A DNA stretch of 64,000 bases from NCBI GenBank assembly GCA_905221605.1, contig CAJNDS010002605.1, positions 259,501-323,500 of the forward strand. Reading direction: 5' to 3'. Below the pieces are notes generated by a model. The model did not search any database, was not told the DNA's origin, and saw only the letters and a program-made list of their open reading frames with translations. This stretch comes from Symbiodinium natans (taxonomy: Eukaryota; Sar; Dinophyceae; Suessiales; Symbiodiniaceae). Shown here in pieces: positions 1 to 11,243 of this stretch (the stretch's first letter is position 1; each line of letters starts with the position of its first letter). The translations under genes were made by a program, and so were the position numbers.

Positions 1-1900
1 TGCAAGCCAAGAGACATCAGGGTTGAGGGCCTAGTTTAGGGTTCAGGGTTAGTTCCTGAAGCTCGAACGGGGTAGCTAAGCGAATGCATGTCTCAAACCT
101 AGGCCCTCACGAAGTCCTGGCCCCATGCCCGACCATACACCCCTTTGAGGGCGACAATTGGAACACAAAGCGATGCTGTCGAGCTGCTGTCCGCTGAGAC
201 CCTGGAAGAAGTGATTCGCGTATTCGCCTGCAGAGGGCATCTTCGCAACTCAAAAAATGCTCGGGCTTTTGAGGTTGCATGGGTGGGCCTGGGTGACCAC
301 CGTGCTGAGTGTGCTTTCAAGTTTGAAGGGACTTGGGTGAGCACGAGGAGGCCGCTGCGCGCCCTCTGAATAGGGACCCTCTAAAAAGGAGATCCGAGCG
401 GCTGCCGCCCAAAGCGGTCCACTTCTTATTCACGGCGAACTTGTTTTGTCTCGGCATGCTGGGACAAGTAGGTATGCATCTATACCCGAATTGGCCCTGA
501 CTTAACTTCACACCCCATCAGATGCCGCTCTCAGAATCACCCGAAGCAAAAAAAAAAAACATCACTGCTCAGCTGAGCAACCTCCTTCCGTTTCCCACCT
601 GTCCGGCCATGATTCGTGACGAAAACGCTGAGGGGGCTCTAACATGTTGGGAATAGGTGGTGGGGCGGAAGGGTTTCAGCTCGAGCTGAACAAAGGATCG
701 CGGGAGCCTTTACGAAGCCATTGGATGCCACCTGTAGGGTCTTGTTCCGCTTTATGTTCTCAGACCCAGAAACACTCCCCGAAACTCGCCTGACGTGCAC
801 CTTTGCTTCCTGAGGGCAAACCAAGGGCCAACTTTGGCACAGCCAGCCGGGATGCAAGATCAGGGTACTAGTACCGGCCCTTGCTTGCTCAAGAACAACA
901 AGGCGACACCCCAACACTTTGCGGTTATCCGCCCTGGATTCCGTAGGATTCCGCAGCCCACCTCAATTTGACCCTGAAGGAAGCGGCTCTCTGCAATGTC
1001 AGGCATGGCCACGCCTTGGAAAAGGCTGTAAGGGTCTATGAGCAGGTAGCATGGGAGAGAATATTTGGGAAGCGGGTTCCCAGGGCAATTGGGTTGAGGG
1101 TCAGAGCCGAGATGGAGGGGGGCCCTGAGGGGGGACATACGGAACAGTACAAAATCATGGCAGAGGCATCGCAAGTCTCGCTCACTGTTGTTGAAGGACA
1201 AAGGCGATGACAGCGACAGCTCAGACGAAAAGCGACTTGTGGCAAGAGGAGCATGACCACAAGTGACGATAGTTGTGCACTTCGCGAGGAACACACGTAC
1301 GGGCCTGGGCAGGAGTGCGATTTCCAATATACCTCGAAGGGTGCACGAAGCGAACCAGGGCAAAGAGTAAGCCCTGCCTTGTTTCTGTGACATGATGTAA
1401 GTGCGACTGTGGGCGCGGACCACCCAACGTGCATGTGAATCAGGCGATAGCTTGTTTCGGTACGGCGATCAACCAACAATGGTCGACGAGGCCACGTGCG
1501 GACCACGGAGACATAGCCGCCCCGCTCGACTGTGCGATAGACGGGGGGCTCTGGTTGATGGGGAGAAGGCACGCTTGGCAGGCTGTCAAACTTTGTGCAA
1601 AGCAGACATGCATGACAGTCAGATGCCCAACACGCAGGGGCCCCCTGCTCCATGGAATGCTGAGACAGCGGCGCACATTGATGCCCTTGGGCTTGCAGAC
1701 CGTGTGAAGCTTGATGCTCTCCACAAGGCCCTCGAGCGTGTTCCTGGGCTACATGTGCTCTGTATATGGTTTCATGTATTTGAGTGTGTGCATGTGTGTG
1801 TGAGAGCTGGCTTTAGGCTATTGTGCTAGGGCGCTCATGGGCGCTCGTGGTAAAGCAAGAGTTCTTTGCACGGCTATGTCCTACCGCACGGTATCAAGGA
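1..1900. other. No secure gene; competing ORFs on both strands
   Basis: A degenerate telomere-type motif lies at about 29-52. Plus-strand candidates are 150-336 (contains LEEVIRVFACRGHLRNSKNA, donor GTGAGC), 522-656, 957-1210 and about 1603-1754. Minus-strand candidates cover the same bases: an exon-like segment at 599-638 (PPQRFRHESWPD, donor CAG|GTGGGA) and two overlapping minus ORFs of 187 and 205 codons between 860 and 1653. The DNA just above 1.9 kb is minus-coding, which favours minus, but the plus frames are richer in charged residues. No call is made. Confidence 0.3.
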
Positions 1901-1908
1901 CCCAACGC

Positions 1909-2848
1909 CTTCAGATGCTGAAGCCCCACTGCAGATGTGGCGCATGCGCAGGCTGAGGTGCTTCTCGTTGTAGAACTCGAAGCCGCTGAGGTAATCTGCG
2001 CCTGAGACAATCGAATGGTCCAAAAAGATACCTTTGCGAAAACGTCCCAATTGTGTAACACAGTGTAGGACTTGATGTTTCAAGCATGGCGCACGGCCCC
2101 ACTCAGCGGCGTCTGAGGAGGGATCAGGGATGTGCACTATACATTGCACCACATGATCACACGCTCACAGCCTTGCAGGAAGGCCAGGGAAGAGTTCTTG
2201 CCCACGTTTCTCCAGTCGCCGCGTAAGCTGGTCTTGCCTGCAGAGAAGCACGTAGCCAAGACCAGCGCCACGACTGCTTTTTTTCGAACTTTCAATTGAC
2301 AACTCAAGCCCACGCACCTTTGCCCTCAATGCAAAAGTCATAAGTACCCAGTCTTACTGGCCAGGCTTTTAGGAGCGACACAAGTTGCGAGCCTTGTTTG
2401 GATGGCAAGGCCCTTTGGGTTTCGCGCGCGCGCGCGCGCGCGCAACAAGTCGAGAGCGGAAGCTAGTTAATGGAATTTGTGGACTTCTTGCGGTGAGCAG
2501 CCGTGGGTGGAGCGGATTGGCAACGCCAGCAACACGTACCCTTGAACACTGACCTCGGCACTTAACCTGGTAGGCGGTTAAGAGATGTTAAGAGGGTGTC
2601 ATGGGTGTCTTTGTTGGTTGGGCAGCGAAAAATAGGCAATCATCAGTTGGTTCAGAACCCAACACCCTGAGCAGCTAAGGTCGGCGGTCGTTGTTTCTGT
2701 TTAACAGACAGACTTCTCAAAAGCAACCGTTCATTCGACGGCGCCCCCGACCATTGTACTCACGCCGAGCTGGTAGGGAATGTCCCCATGGTGCATTAGC
2801 CCAGTTGCCCGGCTGAAATACACCACCCGTCCCGCCGTGCTTGACAAA
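1909..2848 (-). CDS. Unknown protein, three-exon model (partial)
   Basis: Exons read 2848-2764, 2237-2172 and 2112-1909. The first acceptor follows GTTGTTGCAG and the first donor is GGC|GTGAGT. The second intron would start with GC (CAAG|GCTGTG) and end CTCCTCAG. Reading phases agree across both introns: one base left over joins two bases each time. Motifs include KHGGTGGVFQPGNW in exon 1, KTSLRGDWRNVGKNSS in exon 2 and GIFLDHSIVSGADYLSGFEF in exon 3. No start or stop is assigned and no family is recognised. Exon 1 has a second plausible frame (RVVYFSRATGLMHHGD), but it does not match the phase of exon 2. The GC donors fit dinoflagellate splicing. Confidence 0.45.
2424..2443. repeat. (CG)n tract
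   Basis: About ten CG dinucleotides in a row, a possible Z-DNA-forming tract. It falls between predicted exons of the minus-strand model 1909-2848, so probably in an intron. Confidence 0.9.
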
Positions 2849-3097
2849 CTGCAACAACGAAGACATGCTCGATTCGAAAGCTCTGCCTGGTTCTGCCTGG
2901 TGCCAGTTGTCAAATAAGTTTCTCGACCAACCTCTAGAGACTCAAACACTGGGAGACGAGTGCAGGCAACCCGCGCTAGAAGGCTCATGGCACACAGAGA
3001 ACGACCCTCATATTTTCAACCCTAATTTTCACAAGACACCCTCTGACACCCTCTGCAACAGCACAAGGCGAGAGAGAAAAAAAAAAAAACGGGTGCT

Positions 3098-3215
3098 CCC
3101 CGAGTGATCTGAGATGAGCCAGCGCACTGCGCCACTGGCAATCTTTGGCCGTCAGCTCCATGGCTTGTCGGAACTCGCCGTCGGAGCTGTCGACCAGAAG
3201 CAGGCCTCCGGTGCT
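3098..3215 (-). CDS. Pentatricopeptide-repeat-like exon
   Basis: The minus frame after acceptor TATGTTAG reads GGLLLVDSSDGEFRQAMEL, then TAKDCQWRSALAHLRSLG. The second helix resembles the pentatricopeptide (PPR) consensus in which a tryptophan is followed by xxAL. PPR proteins bind organelle RNA and are very numerous in dinoflagellates (family knowledge). The 3' edge is unclear: a GA donor after LRSLG is possible, followed by a strong T-rich acceptor tract near 3060-3090. Only one repeat is visible, so the assignment is tentative. Confidence 0.38.
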
Positions 3216-3322
3216 CTAACATACAGCCCCCATATCTGCTATTTGCTCCAGAACCCCAAAAAAAAGAAATAATATTCTTCCTTTGTTATGAGTATAGGGA
3301 TACAGTGATTATTGTTTTTTTG

Positions 3323-3507
3323 GGTGGGAGGGGGGTGGGGCGGGTGGGGGGGGGGGGGGGAGTGGGGGGGGGGGGGGGCGGGGCTGGGGGGGGGAGGGGG
3401 GGAGAGGGGGGGGGGGGGGGATGGGGGGAGGGTGGGGGGGGGGGGGGAGGGTGGGGGATGGTGGGGGGGGGAGGGGGGGAGGGTGGGGGGGGGGGGGGGG
3501 GGGGGGG
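3323..3507. repeat. G-rich tract, G runs broken by A, T and C
   Basis: About 185 bases of nearly pure G on the plus strand with scattered A, T or C. Many G runs could form quadruplexes. The glycine-rich and proline-rich ORFs it produces are artefacts of composition and were not called. Confidence 0.95.
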
Positions 3508-3589
3508 ATCTTCAACCCCTCGAAAGGTGCAGAGGCAAACTGGTTGCGTGGCTTCCAAGAGTGAGTCTCTGTCCCTGTGACCACCCTGC

Positions 3590-3752
3590 CTTGTGCCGTC
3601 CACGTCGGGCCGCCATAGTGTGCAAAGAGCTGCCAGTCAATGACGCCTTCCAGAAGACTCGAAATGGGAGCAACAAGGCTTCGAATCTTCGAGATTCCTT
3701 TGCAGAACCATCTTGCCTGGACAGGATCTATTCCCCAGCCATCTACATACAT
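3590..3752 (-). pseudogene. Possible Ty3-type polyprotein fragment
   Basis: The minus frame reads GWGIDPVQARW then FCKGISKIRSLVAPISSLLE and GVIDWQ. This resembles the stretch after the reverse transcriptase palm of Ty3/gypsy elements, where a phrase like GI.vDP is followed by FI..FS.IA.PL..LL and a W a few residues later. The usual spacer and the NYYRRF block are missing, so it would be a deleted relic. It runs into the G-rich repeat. The match is by eye and short; it could equally be an ordinary exon. Confidence 0.22.
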
Positions 3753-3955
3753 CCTCCAGCCCTCACCTCTCCCTTCTCCAGTGTGGTAGACGGCTGAAGA
3801 TGCAGGCCCATCACGCCCCTACGTCCGAAGAGTCAACAAACTACCAATCTGGCGGATGAATGCAAGAGAGCTGACATGCACCGGGATCAACAACAAGGAG
3901 CTGTCTCGACCTAATGGCATCTAACATGAATGTAGCGCAGCCTGTGAAAGATTAC

Positions 3956-4059
3956 CGGCACATGTTTCGCAATGCTTTCCAGCCCATGTTGTACCGAGAC
4001 GCCTGTCTTGGCCTCCTGTCAGTCGTGCTGTTGGGCTGAGGCGGCTGAGGAGCTCGGTT
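3956..4059 (-). CDS. Exon candidate of an unknown protein
   Basis: The acceptor is CCAAGATGTTAG and the donor is GTGCCG|GTAATC. The 104-nt exon encodes TELLSRLSPTARLTGGQDRR and ends near GKHCETCAG, with a CxxC pair. It lies just downstream of the nine-exon gene on the same strand but after that gene's stop, so it would belong to another transcript. No family is recognised. Confidence 0.35.
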
Positions 4060-4320
4060 CTAACATCTTGGTAGTGTGTGTGTATGGTAATGTCGGGGGT
4101 TAGGATGGAGGGTGTCATGTAGGAGCATTCCACATTCGTTCAATCTCTCAACGTTGGCATTCCTGCTTTGGGATAAGAAGTGGTTGAGTAAACAAACCGC
4201 AACCCAGAAGCTTACAGCATCAGAAGAAGGACGTTGCGGAGACCTGTCATACTTGAGAGGTTTCAGGGTCAGAAAAACTGTAGAACACCTGTCTTCGGTT
4301 TGTATTAGAAGCTCCCAAGG

Positions 4321-6352
4321 CTATGGCGCGTTGTTCCCGTGACACCACTGGATTGCAGTGCCGTCCTGCTTAGGCTTGGATCGGAACTGGGTCTTCCGCC
4401 CGGAGAAGTGGAAGAGTGAGAAGGTTCCTGGGCCATGGTAGCTTAATCCCAAGTCTTGCTTCAGTTTGCGAGGCAACTTCAGATTTGAGGAACCATGACA
4501 TTGCTGAATGCACCTGCAAGACCAGATCTCGGGAAACCCCTTGCACGTGCAGCGTCGCAGCCATGCAGGATGCAAAACGTGCAAAACAGGAAAAAGAAAG
4601 GGTTCCGTACCGCAGCTCGAGTCTCCGTTTTCGTAGAGGTCGAACCTGAGAATGCTGGCTACTCAAACTTGTGTCTATGTATGTATATTGATTATGTGTC
4701 TATTGGATTTGAAGAGCTGCCACGAATCCGGGCAGTCGCCTGTTCACAAGTATAGGGCTTAGGGTTTGCAATGCGTATTCTCGCCATTCACGCAGCGAGG
4801 AGCTTGTCGCCGTCCAGCGTGAGAATGTGTGGGTCACCGTACTCACTTCCCTGCTCGCCGCCTCAGCATAGCTTTCAGGCTGGAAAATGGTTTCACGGTC
4901 GCTTCAGCTTCATCAACTCTGATCATCTATGGAGGACAAAGGCTCTGTACGCCTCAAACGTGTCATGTGGTTTAGGCTTGAGCCGAGGCCTTGAACAACC
5001 TGCCCTGAAGCAGCCAAAATATTTTGACCCCAGCGGCACTGCTTGATTCGCACAATCGCGCCCGATCCAGCCATCAATACGATCAGCTTCCTGAGCAGCG
5101 GGGCTCCATTTTGACATATTGGGTTGGGGACGTGCGGACTGTCAGAGTGCTTGCCGGCCTGGTGAAGGATGTCGGACTAAGAAACCCGATCTGCACAGGG
5201 CGAATACAGGGCCTTGATTGAACCTCCTCGGAAGGGGCACCGCTGCACTCAGTACACTTGGCCTTTGTCTGTACTTAGCAAATGTCGCGGGAGGGTCGGC
5301 GGCTGCGTATGTCATGATCATCGTTCTATCACTGCGAGTTTAGAAGGGTCTTGAGGGGCGTTTGGGGGCGGCTGTGTGTGGGGGGGGCGGGGGGGGGACA
5401 TGCGACAGGACACCGCCGGCACCCGCACCGAAATACATAGTCAGCACCACTCCACAAACTGAGCCGGAGGTCGAAGGAGGCTCCTCAAGTCCTCCGTTCC
5501 CTGCAATTGAAAGGCTTTGAAAGGCTTTGAAAGGCGACATGTGAACAGGGCTTTAAATGCCCAGCTACTTCACGCCACGCGTTCGGAGGTCCACAGTTGT
5601 GCCTCGGCTTTACCACTTGTAGAAGGACCCAGTGCTAAAGTGGTTATGGCGTCAAAGGCCTATGCTATGCATCTGCTGGCGAACCTTAACCTTCAGTCGG
5701 GCAAGGTCTGTTGCTGCGATTCTTGACGCAGGCCCTGGAATGACCGAACTCGCAACCTCTGCCAACATGTCTCAACTGTCGCAATCCCGCTGCAAGCCCC
5801 AAGCCTGTCTGACTGCTGCAAGCGTCGGAAACCCTTACAAGACCACCCAACTCATTGGCAATGGAGCGGCCCTTGCCCTCCAGCGCCGAATTCTGAGTGA
5901 CGACCTTTTCTTCGATGAGCTCCTCGTGTATGCTTGCAAAATGGCGATCACAACATATGTACGGGTGCTGTTGTACAACATGGCCCTACAGGTTATCGAA
6001 TGTCGAACTGTAAGCATTTTCCTATTGAAACTCCGCAGAGCACCGTCGCAAAAGCCGTGTGTCACACAGCATATCTCATGTCGTATCATATCATAACTGT
6101 CATAGCCATATCGTAGGGGGATTAACCTGCAACATGGGACCTCATGAACTGCATCTGGGAAATTCATGAGATGATGTTGGGCCTTGGTTCCCTAGGGTCG
6201 ATCGCTGCACCCTGAATCAAGCTACACGTAACCATCCTTTCCCCCATGCCGAATGCTTCGTCGAACTCTCGGATTGAGCATGCTGCATCTCATTGTGAAT
6301 GCAATGATGCAACACCTTTTCTCGATGAGGTCTTCAAAGCTTACAAACACGC

Positions 6353-6395
<43 letters not shown>

Positions 6396-6560
6396 AGACA
6401 GACACACAGACACACAGACACACAGACACACAGACACACAGACACACAGACACACAGACACACAGACACACAGACACACAGACACACAGACACACAGACA
6501 CACAGACACACAGACACAACAGACACACAGACACACAGAGACACACACACACACACAGAT

Positions 6561-6651
<91 letters not shown>

Positions 6652-7550
6652 TATATATTTATGTATACCGCATCCTCTACCCGGCATGAACATGGAACTT
6701 ACACAGCTTCAGGACAAGCAGACAGGGTCACCCAGACTATCGGCAAGGATTGGGGCTCAGTTGTCACGGCCTCCAAACCACCCGTCAAACAACGGAGCTG
6801 CAGCTCTCAGGGCCGGACATCCATTTCGTTGAAGAGCTGGACTTTGGTATCTGTACCGTCGTCTTGGTCCCACCTGAGATTTAGACTTCACGGGTGTTAG
6901 AGGGTCAGAACTGTCAGAAGTCTTTGCACGGAGTTTTGGGAACAGGGGCCTTTAGTTTACAGTAGGAGCAAGGAGGGGTCTTGCTCTCACGCAGAGCCAG
7001 CTGATGGCAGCCATGTAACCAAGAGACTGATGTGAAGAGGCTCAACTTTTTTGATTGACAGGATGGTGAATCTCTTACTGAGCTTCTGGATGGATTCTGA
7101 ACCTGAGCAAATCCAAAGCCTGCAACACTCCGCTCGACCAAGCTATCGACAAGCCCTAACATTGTTGTGGGCGAAAGCTCAAGTCTTAACTGCTTGATGG
7201 CAGTAGTTTCGTATTGAGTACAAAATCTGAGGATGCCACCAGCTCCTATCCTAAATCTGACGTCTGTCTACTAAGCCTCACAAGTCCTTGTAAAAGGTGG
7301 AGTGCTTCGTGACATCAAGGCTTTCCGTGAAGAGCTATGACATGACGCACTTAGCCAGTTAAGCCGAAATGCAGGATGATATTCTTCAGGTCTTTCACCT
7401 TGGACAGTCTGCTGGAAAAGGCTGAAAGAGGACAAGCACAATACTCACACGCAGCGCAGGTAAGGGAGGTGGGCGGGTTGGCGATAATCTCGAAACTTGA
7501 GAAACGAAGGTCGGCGGGAAACTCCCATTCCCGGAACAGACCTGGAGATT
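4321..7550 (-). CDS. Unknown protein, nine-exon model with stop
   Basis: Exons (5' to 3' on the minus strand): 7541-7449 (acceptor could instead give 7550), 7263-7103, 7026-6991, 6873-6782, 5932-5691, 5500-5448, 5176-5000, 4926-4847, 4513-4321. All eight junctions keep phase and the last exon ends in TAG, giving about 374 residues, N-terminally incomplete. Donors include GTGAGT twice (7448, 4846), CAG|GTTCAG and CAG|GTTGTT. Coding character is strong: LFREWEFPADLRFSSFEI, RIGAGGILRFCTQYETTAIK, IHEELIEEKVVTQNSALEGK, LRKLIVLMAGSGAIVRIKQC, MIRVDEAEATVKPFSSLKAM, PRKLKQDLGLSYHGPGTFSL. No domain is recognised. Intron 4 carries a large CA/TA microsatellite. Upstream exons at 7588-8278 may belong to the same gene. 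Confidence 0.55.
6347..6656. repeat. Compound microsatellite: CA, CAGACACA, TA, ACATAT
   Basis: A run of CA is followed by about 18 copies of an eight-base CAGACACA-type unit, then CA again, TA and finally about a dozen ACATAT units. It lies in predicted intron 4 of the minus-strand gene 4321-7550. The Thr/His-rich or Cys/Val-rich ORFs across it are repeat artefacts. Confidence 0.97.
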
Positions 7551-7587
7551 CTGAAAGCTACAGCTTTAAAAAGCCCGATATCAACAC

Positions 7588-8278
7588 CTAGTGCACTTTA
7601 GGGCCTGTACGGGTTTCCAGGCTCCCAAGGGCGCGCCAGATTTGTGGATCTTTTGTTGCTTGATTCGGTTTATGAGGGGGATCCTACTTGCAGGGTGCCA
7701 GAGATGAACTGGTCGTCCTGAGGTTTAGGGTACTTCGGGCTTAAGGCTTTGATTGCACTTCGCAACACCACCATATTCAAACTACGAGTACCCTTTCCGG
7801 CCAGGCTGCGGCATCCCACTCGAAGATGAACTTCGGACCTGGCCTTTCTGCACAGTCATCCACCACTTGGGAATCGCCATCCTTGCACGATGACATCTTG
7901 AGCCCAAGGACTTCTGAGGTCAGAACTCACGACCTACAGATCCTGCAGAAGGGGGGGGGGGGCCTTTTATGCGTGGAGATCCTAGCCTCGGAGCTATGGC
8001 AACGACTGGAAGATGAGTTCTGCAGAGTTCGCAATGCGCGTGCTGGAGTGCTGGTGGGAGTTTGGCATCTGTACTTTGGAAAGTAGGGGCACAATACCTT
8101 GGGAATGCCCACGTCTTCCTTCGAAACATTTCGGGGCCCACATGCGGATATCGAAGCCAGCGTTCCTCGGAATAGACCAGCAGTGCGCAGTTGGAGCAGG
8201 TCGCGAGATCCTTGGGTTTCTCAACCCATACACCTAACCCTCGTAACATCTGACTTCGTGGCTCAAGGTACTTGGAAC
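7588..8278 (-). CDS. Three exon candidates, unknown protein
   Basis: Exon 8278-8098: acceptor TTGCTTCCACTGACGCAG, donor CCAAG|GTATTG, with PKDLATCSNCALLVYSEERW. Exon 7913-7792: acceptor TTCTGACCTCAG, donor AGG|GTACTC, with KDGDSQVVDDCAERPGPKFI and FEWDAAAWPER. Exon 7717-7588: acceptor AAACCTCAG, donor ACTAG|GTGTTG, with NRIKQQKIHKSGAPLGAWKP. The middle exon is very convincingly coding. Phases between these three and the next exon at 7541 do not all agree, so an exon or alternative boundary is missing. They probably form the 5' part of the gene ending at 4321. Confidence 0.48.
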
Positions 8279-8399
8279 CTGCGTCAGTGGAAGCAACAAG
8301 CATGAGACCATGAGATACTGAGATACAGAAGCCCTGGTTCAATCGAAGCAGCAACCAAGAGATATTGAGATACAAAAGCCCAAAAGAGGCCTTTTGAAT

Positions 8400-9240
8400 G
8401 TCTTTGAGTCTCGTACATCCTATGCCTTTACTCTTCGTACTCTGTCATGCGAAGTCCCCCTTTTCCTGAAAAAAAGACCAACATGAACATGGCGGGTTTC
8501 TCAAGTTCTTGGGGACGGAGGCGTCAAGTCAACAGGCTGGGAGGGGCTCTCCACATCCCTTGCTCTTGATGGTCTTAAGCCTGGAAAGTGGAACCCGTCG
8601 GGGTCTACATTGTTGGGACTCCTGCTCTACGGAGTTTGATATTCACATGTACACCCATGCCCCATGCCTGCCCACAAGAAATCACTGCATCAGAACGCAC
8701 GCTGTGCGCCGAGTTCCATGAGGAGCAACGACAACCTATGAAATCACTGGCACATACGAAGCCTCCTAAACATGGGTTTCAGAGCACCCTCCAAATCCAA
8801 ATCATGCCTCTGCAGGCTGGGCACGTGATCAGTGGTTGCCCCGCCCTCCCGGTTGTTCAGGATCATCAGGGGTCCCTGAGGACAGGCTGGAAGCTCACAT
8901 TATGCTCGATTCGCTGGCACTCTGGATTTCGCAGGGTTTTTTGTAGACACTGCCTGCCGGTTCGGAGGGTGGCATGCTGGCGGCACGCTGTCTACTGTAA
9001 ATTGGGGGGTTTTGGGGGTCCCCTTCCCCTGGGCACTATGACTTGCTTTGTGTGGTCGTGGGGGCGCACATAAGGCTAAAATGCGATACTACTGCAGGGA
9101 TGACTCCAAGCAAAGGAGGCCACAAGTTACAATGCCCTCGCGCTCTCTGCATGGACTATGAGCGATGGAGTATGATGGAGTCATACTGAAGACTTTGGGC
9201 CCTCTTGTAGCCACGCAAAACTCATTGAAGAGGTTGTCAA
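8400..9240. other. No supported gene
   Basis: Plus ORFs of 70 and 161 codons cross 8509-9073, but they lack convincing splice sites and have cysteine/tryptophan-rich, low-charge composition. Nothing else is recognised. Confidence 0.5.
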
Positions 9241-9289
9241 ATCCAAAACGACAGAACGCCCCACAAGCCAGGAAGCCTTAACCTCTGCA

Positions 9290-10425
9290 GCACTTGGCGA
9301 CCCACAAAACCCCTATTCCAGCGTTGTTTGGTTTGAAGCCCCGGCGGTCCGTGCAGGGGATGCCACCATTTGTGACCCTCCGGTGGCCCGTGATGGTCAC
9401 TCCAGGAATGCTGTTCGGCTTGACCTCCTCTCCTGCTCACATGTGGGAGAATCACGGTGTCAACCCCTACCCGCCCTACCCTCTCCAACCTAAGAATTCA
9501 CACCAGACTTCCGATATACAGCCATCTGGCCAGTTGTCCACTTGTGACCAGCACGACATACCCCAGCATCCCCAACGCTGTCACTTTTTCCCGTGACTCC
9601 CGTACGCACAGTGCAGCCCAGTCTCCATGGGAGAAGGTTTTGAAGTCCAACGTGGTCGTGCCGTACTCGCAGAAGAGTTGGGAAGCCTCGGTATCCTGAA
9701 AGGCGGTTTCCTCCACCGCCTGCCCTGCCGTCAGCACCCCGTTCTCCTCGAGTTCGCGGGCCAGCCGATCAAATCTCTCCAGGTCCTCCTGCTCCTGGAG
9801 CAGCTGCTGGGGGGTGAGCCCTAGCTGCGCGCCCGCAGCGCTCCGCTGCGCCTTCAGGCAGTCAGGCAGAGCGGCGGAGGCTCGAACCCAGGAACCCTAA
9901 AGAAAATGTGCATTTTCAAAGCCGTGCCTGCATCGTGTCCTTGACTCCTTGACCCTAGAAGAAGGAACTCTTTCATCTTGTTGCGAGCTCACAACATGCA
10001 TGCACTTAACCACGGGCACACTGGATCGTTGTCAAGTTGACCGAAGAACTAGCACGCCATGCTGCTTCTAGAGTAGAAAGCTTCCGAAGGCCTACGGCCT
10101 ACACACTTGGGATCCGAGTATGCCTCCGAAGCGACAAACCACAGGAGCATAAGAGAAAGCCTACCCCTCCAACGATGGAGGACCCGAAATAGAGAAAGCC
10201 TAGAGCCCTGGAACTCTGGAACCATTCCGGAAATTCCAAAGAGGCACTTCCGAATCAACAAGCCCAAAGTCTCAAAAAGCATCAAACAACAAGCACCACT
10301 GAGCCCGAAACCGTCTACGCCACACACCATTCGAAACCCGTTCTTGCCCCAACAAAAGAGAGCCCCCCCCCCCCCCCGCTTCGCCTGCAGCATGCAGGAG
10401 GCATCCTGGTGCTCCTCGGCGACAG
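9290..10425 (-). CDS. Unknown helical protein, two to three exons
   Basis: Exon 10425-10385 (acceptor CCTCGGCGTAG, GC donor CAG|GCGAAG) encodes VAEEHQDASCMLQ and ends in phase 0. The next exon starts at 9896 in phase 0 after CATTTTCTTTAG and reads on for about 130 codons to a stop near 9498. It contains LTPQQLLQEQEDLERFDRLA, AVEETAFQDTEASQLFCEYG and FKTFSHGDWAALCVRESREK. The glutamine/glutamate-rich part should be helical or coiled coil. A possible further exon near 9440-9290 reads NSIPGVTITGHRRVTNGGIP. The exon end is not fixed (possible donors AAA|GTGACA or CTG|GTGTGA). No family is recognised. Confidence 0.55.
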
Positions 10426-10586
10426 CTACGCCGAGGAGGGACAGCCAGCAAAGCCACCTCGCGGGCCTGAGATTCTGGATCCCTTTGGGCCCTTTTCGGG
10501 TGCGGAGTTGAGTCGTTTTGGGAGTTTGCTTGTCTGTTTTTTGTTTGGGTTTCCGGCCTCTGGCTTTCTGCTTCTCCGCTGTCGGT

Positions 10587-10656
10587 GGGTTTAGGGTTTG
10601 GGGTTTAGGGTTTTGGCCCTAAGCCCTAAACCCTCAACCCTGAACCCCTAAACCAG
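10587..10656. repeat. Telomere-type repeats, head to head
   Basis: Degenerate TTTAGGG copies (10587-10615) are followed at once by degenerate CCCTAAA copies (10616-10655), so the tract can fold into a hairpin. It lies between predicted minus-strand exons. Confidence 0.9.
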
Positions 10657-11037
10657 CCAGCAGCAACAACAGCAACACAAAATCCCCCCAAAAGATCCAA
10701 AACAAATCTGGACCCTTCGGGTCCTTAGGGTTTCGGGGGATTCTGGGGATTCTGGGCCTGCTGTACTGGTTGGGTGGGCTTAGGGCTGTGTTCGGATGCT
10801 CGGGGTGTTCGGCTTTCGGGAGGACTTAGGAGAGGTGGACTGGGTAGGGTGTGTGGGAGGCTCTTGCTGGTGCCCTCACACCCTGAAGTCCCGCATGTAT
10901 CGCCGCACCCAAGGAGCCTTGTCATCTTTGGGCCGTCGCAAGGGCTAAGCGGCTACACGATTCGGTAGCGCGTTCGCTTGCGGAAGGTGTCCCTTGAGCC
11001 GCAAGCTGTGGGGTGCGTAACCGCTCCTGAACCCTAC

Positions 11038-11243
11038 ATATCCTGGAATCGGAGCTTCCTGCAGCCTGAGAGCTAGTTCAATGAAAGAGAGTATTGGACA
11101 CCTTGTACTTTCATGTGCCCAAGACTTTGAACTCATGAAGGTACATGTCTCGGGGCCTGAGGTGAGAGACTGCCAGGGGACCTGAACTCTAACTTTCCAC
11201 ACATGTGCTTGCAGTGTGGGGATGAGGATGTCGTCTTGCAGCT
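11038..11243 (-). CDS. Exon candidate of an unknown protein
   Basis: The acceptor is strong and pyrimidine-rich (CTTTCTCTCGTCCTAG) and a donor GATAT|GTAGGG closes a 206-nt exon. It encodes LQDDILIPTLQAHVWKVRVQ, then SKSWAHESTRCPILSFIELA and ends LQEAPIPGY. An earlier donor CAG|GTCCCC inside it would shorten the exon. The minus orientation matches its neighbours. No family is recognised. Confidence 0.45.

Noticed and set aside
150-656. Two plus exons (150-336, 522-656) in compatible phase ending in TAG
   Set aside because: Minus alternatives with equally good splice sites exist (GLSGQQLDSIALCSNC; PPQRFRHESWPD), so neither strand was called.
3305-3797. Gly-rich and Pro-rich ORFs
   Set aside because: They are translations of the G-rich repeat only.
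5632-6096. Plus ORF of 154 codons
   Set aside because: It is the shadow of the minus exon 5932-5691 (IHEELIEEKVVTQNSALEGK), which fits the phase of adjacent minus exons.
6222-6900. Thr/His-rich, Cys/Val-rich and Met/Tyr-rich ORFs up to 215 codons
   Set aside because: They are produced by the CA, CAGACACA and TA microsatellites.
7390-7459. Plus-strand exon with strong acceptor and perfect CAG|GTAAGG donor
   Set aside because: The minus strand over the same bases gives LFREWEFPADLRFSSFEI with its own GTGAGT donor and phase-fits the neighbouring exons; the plus exon is isolated.
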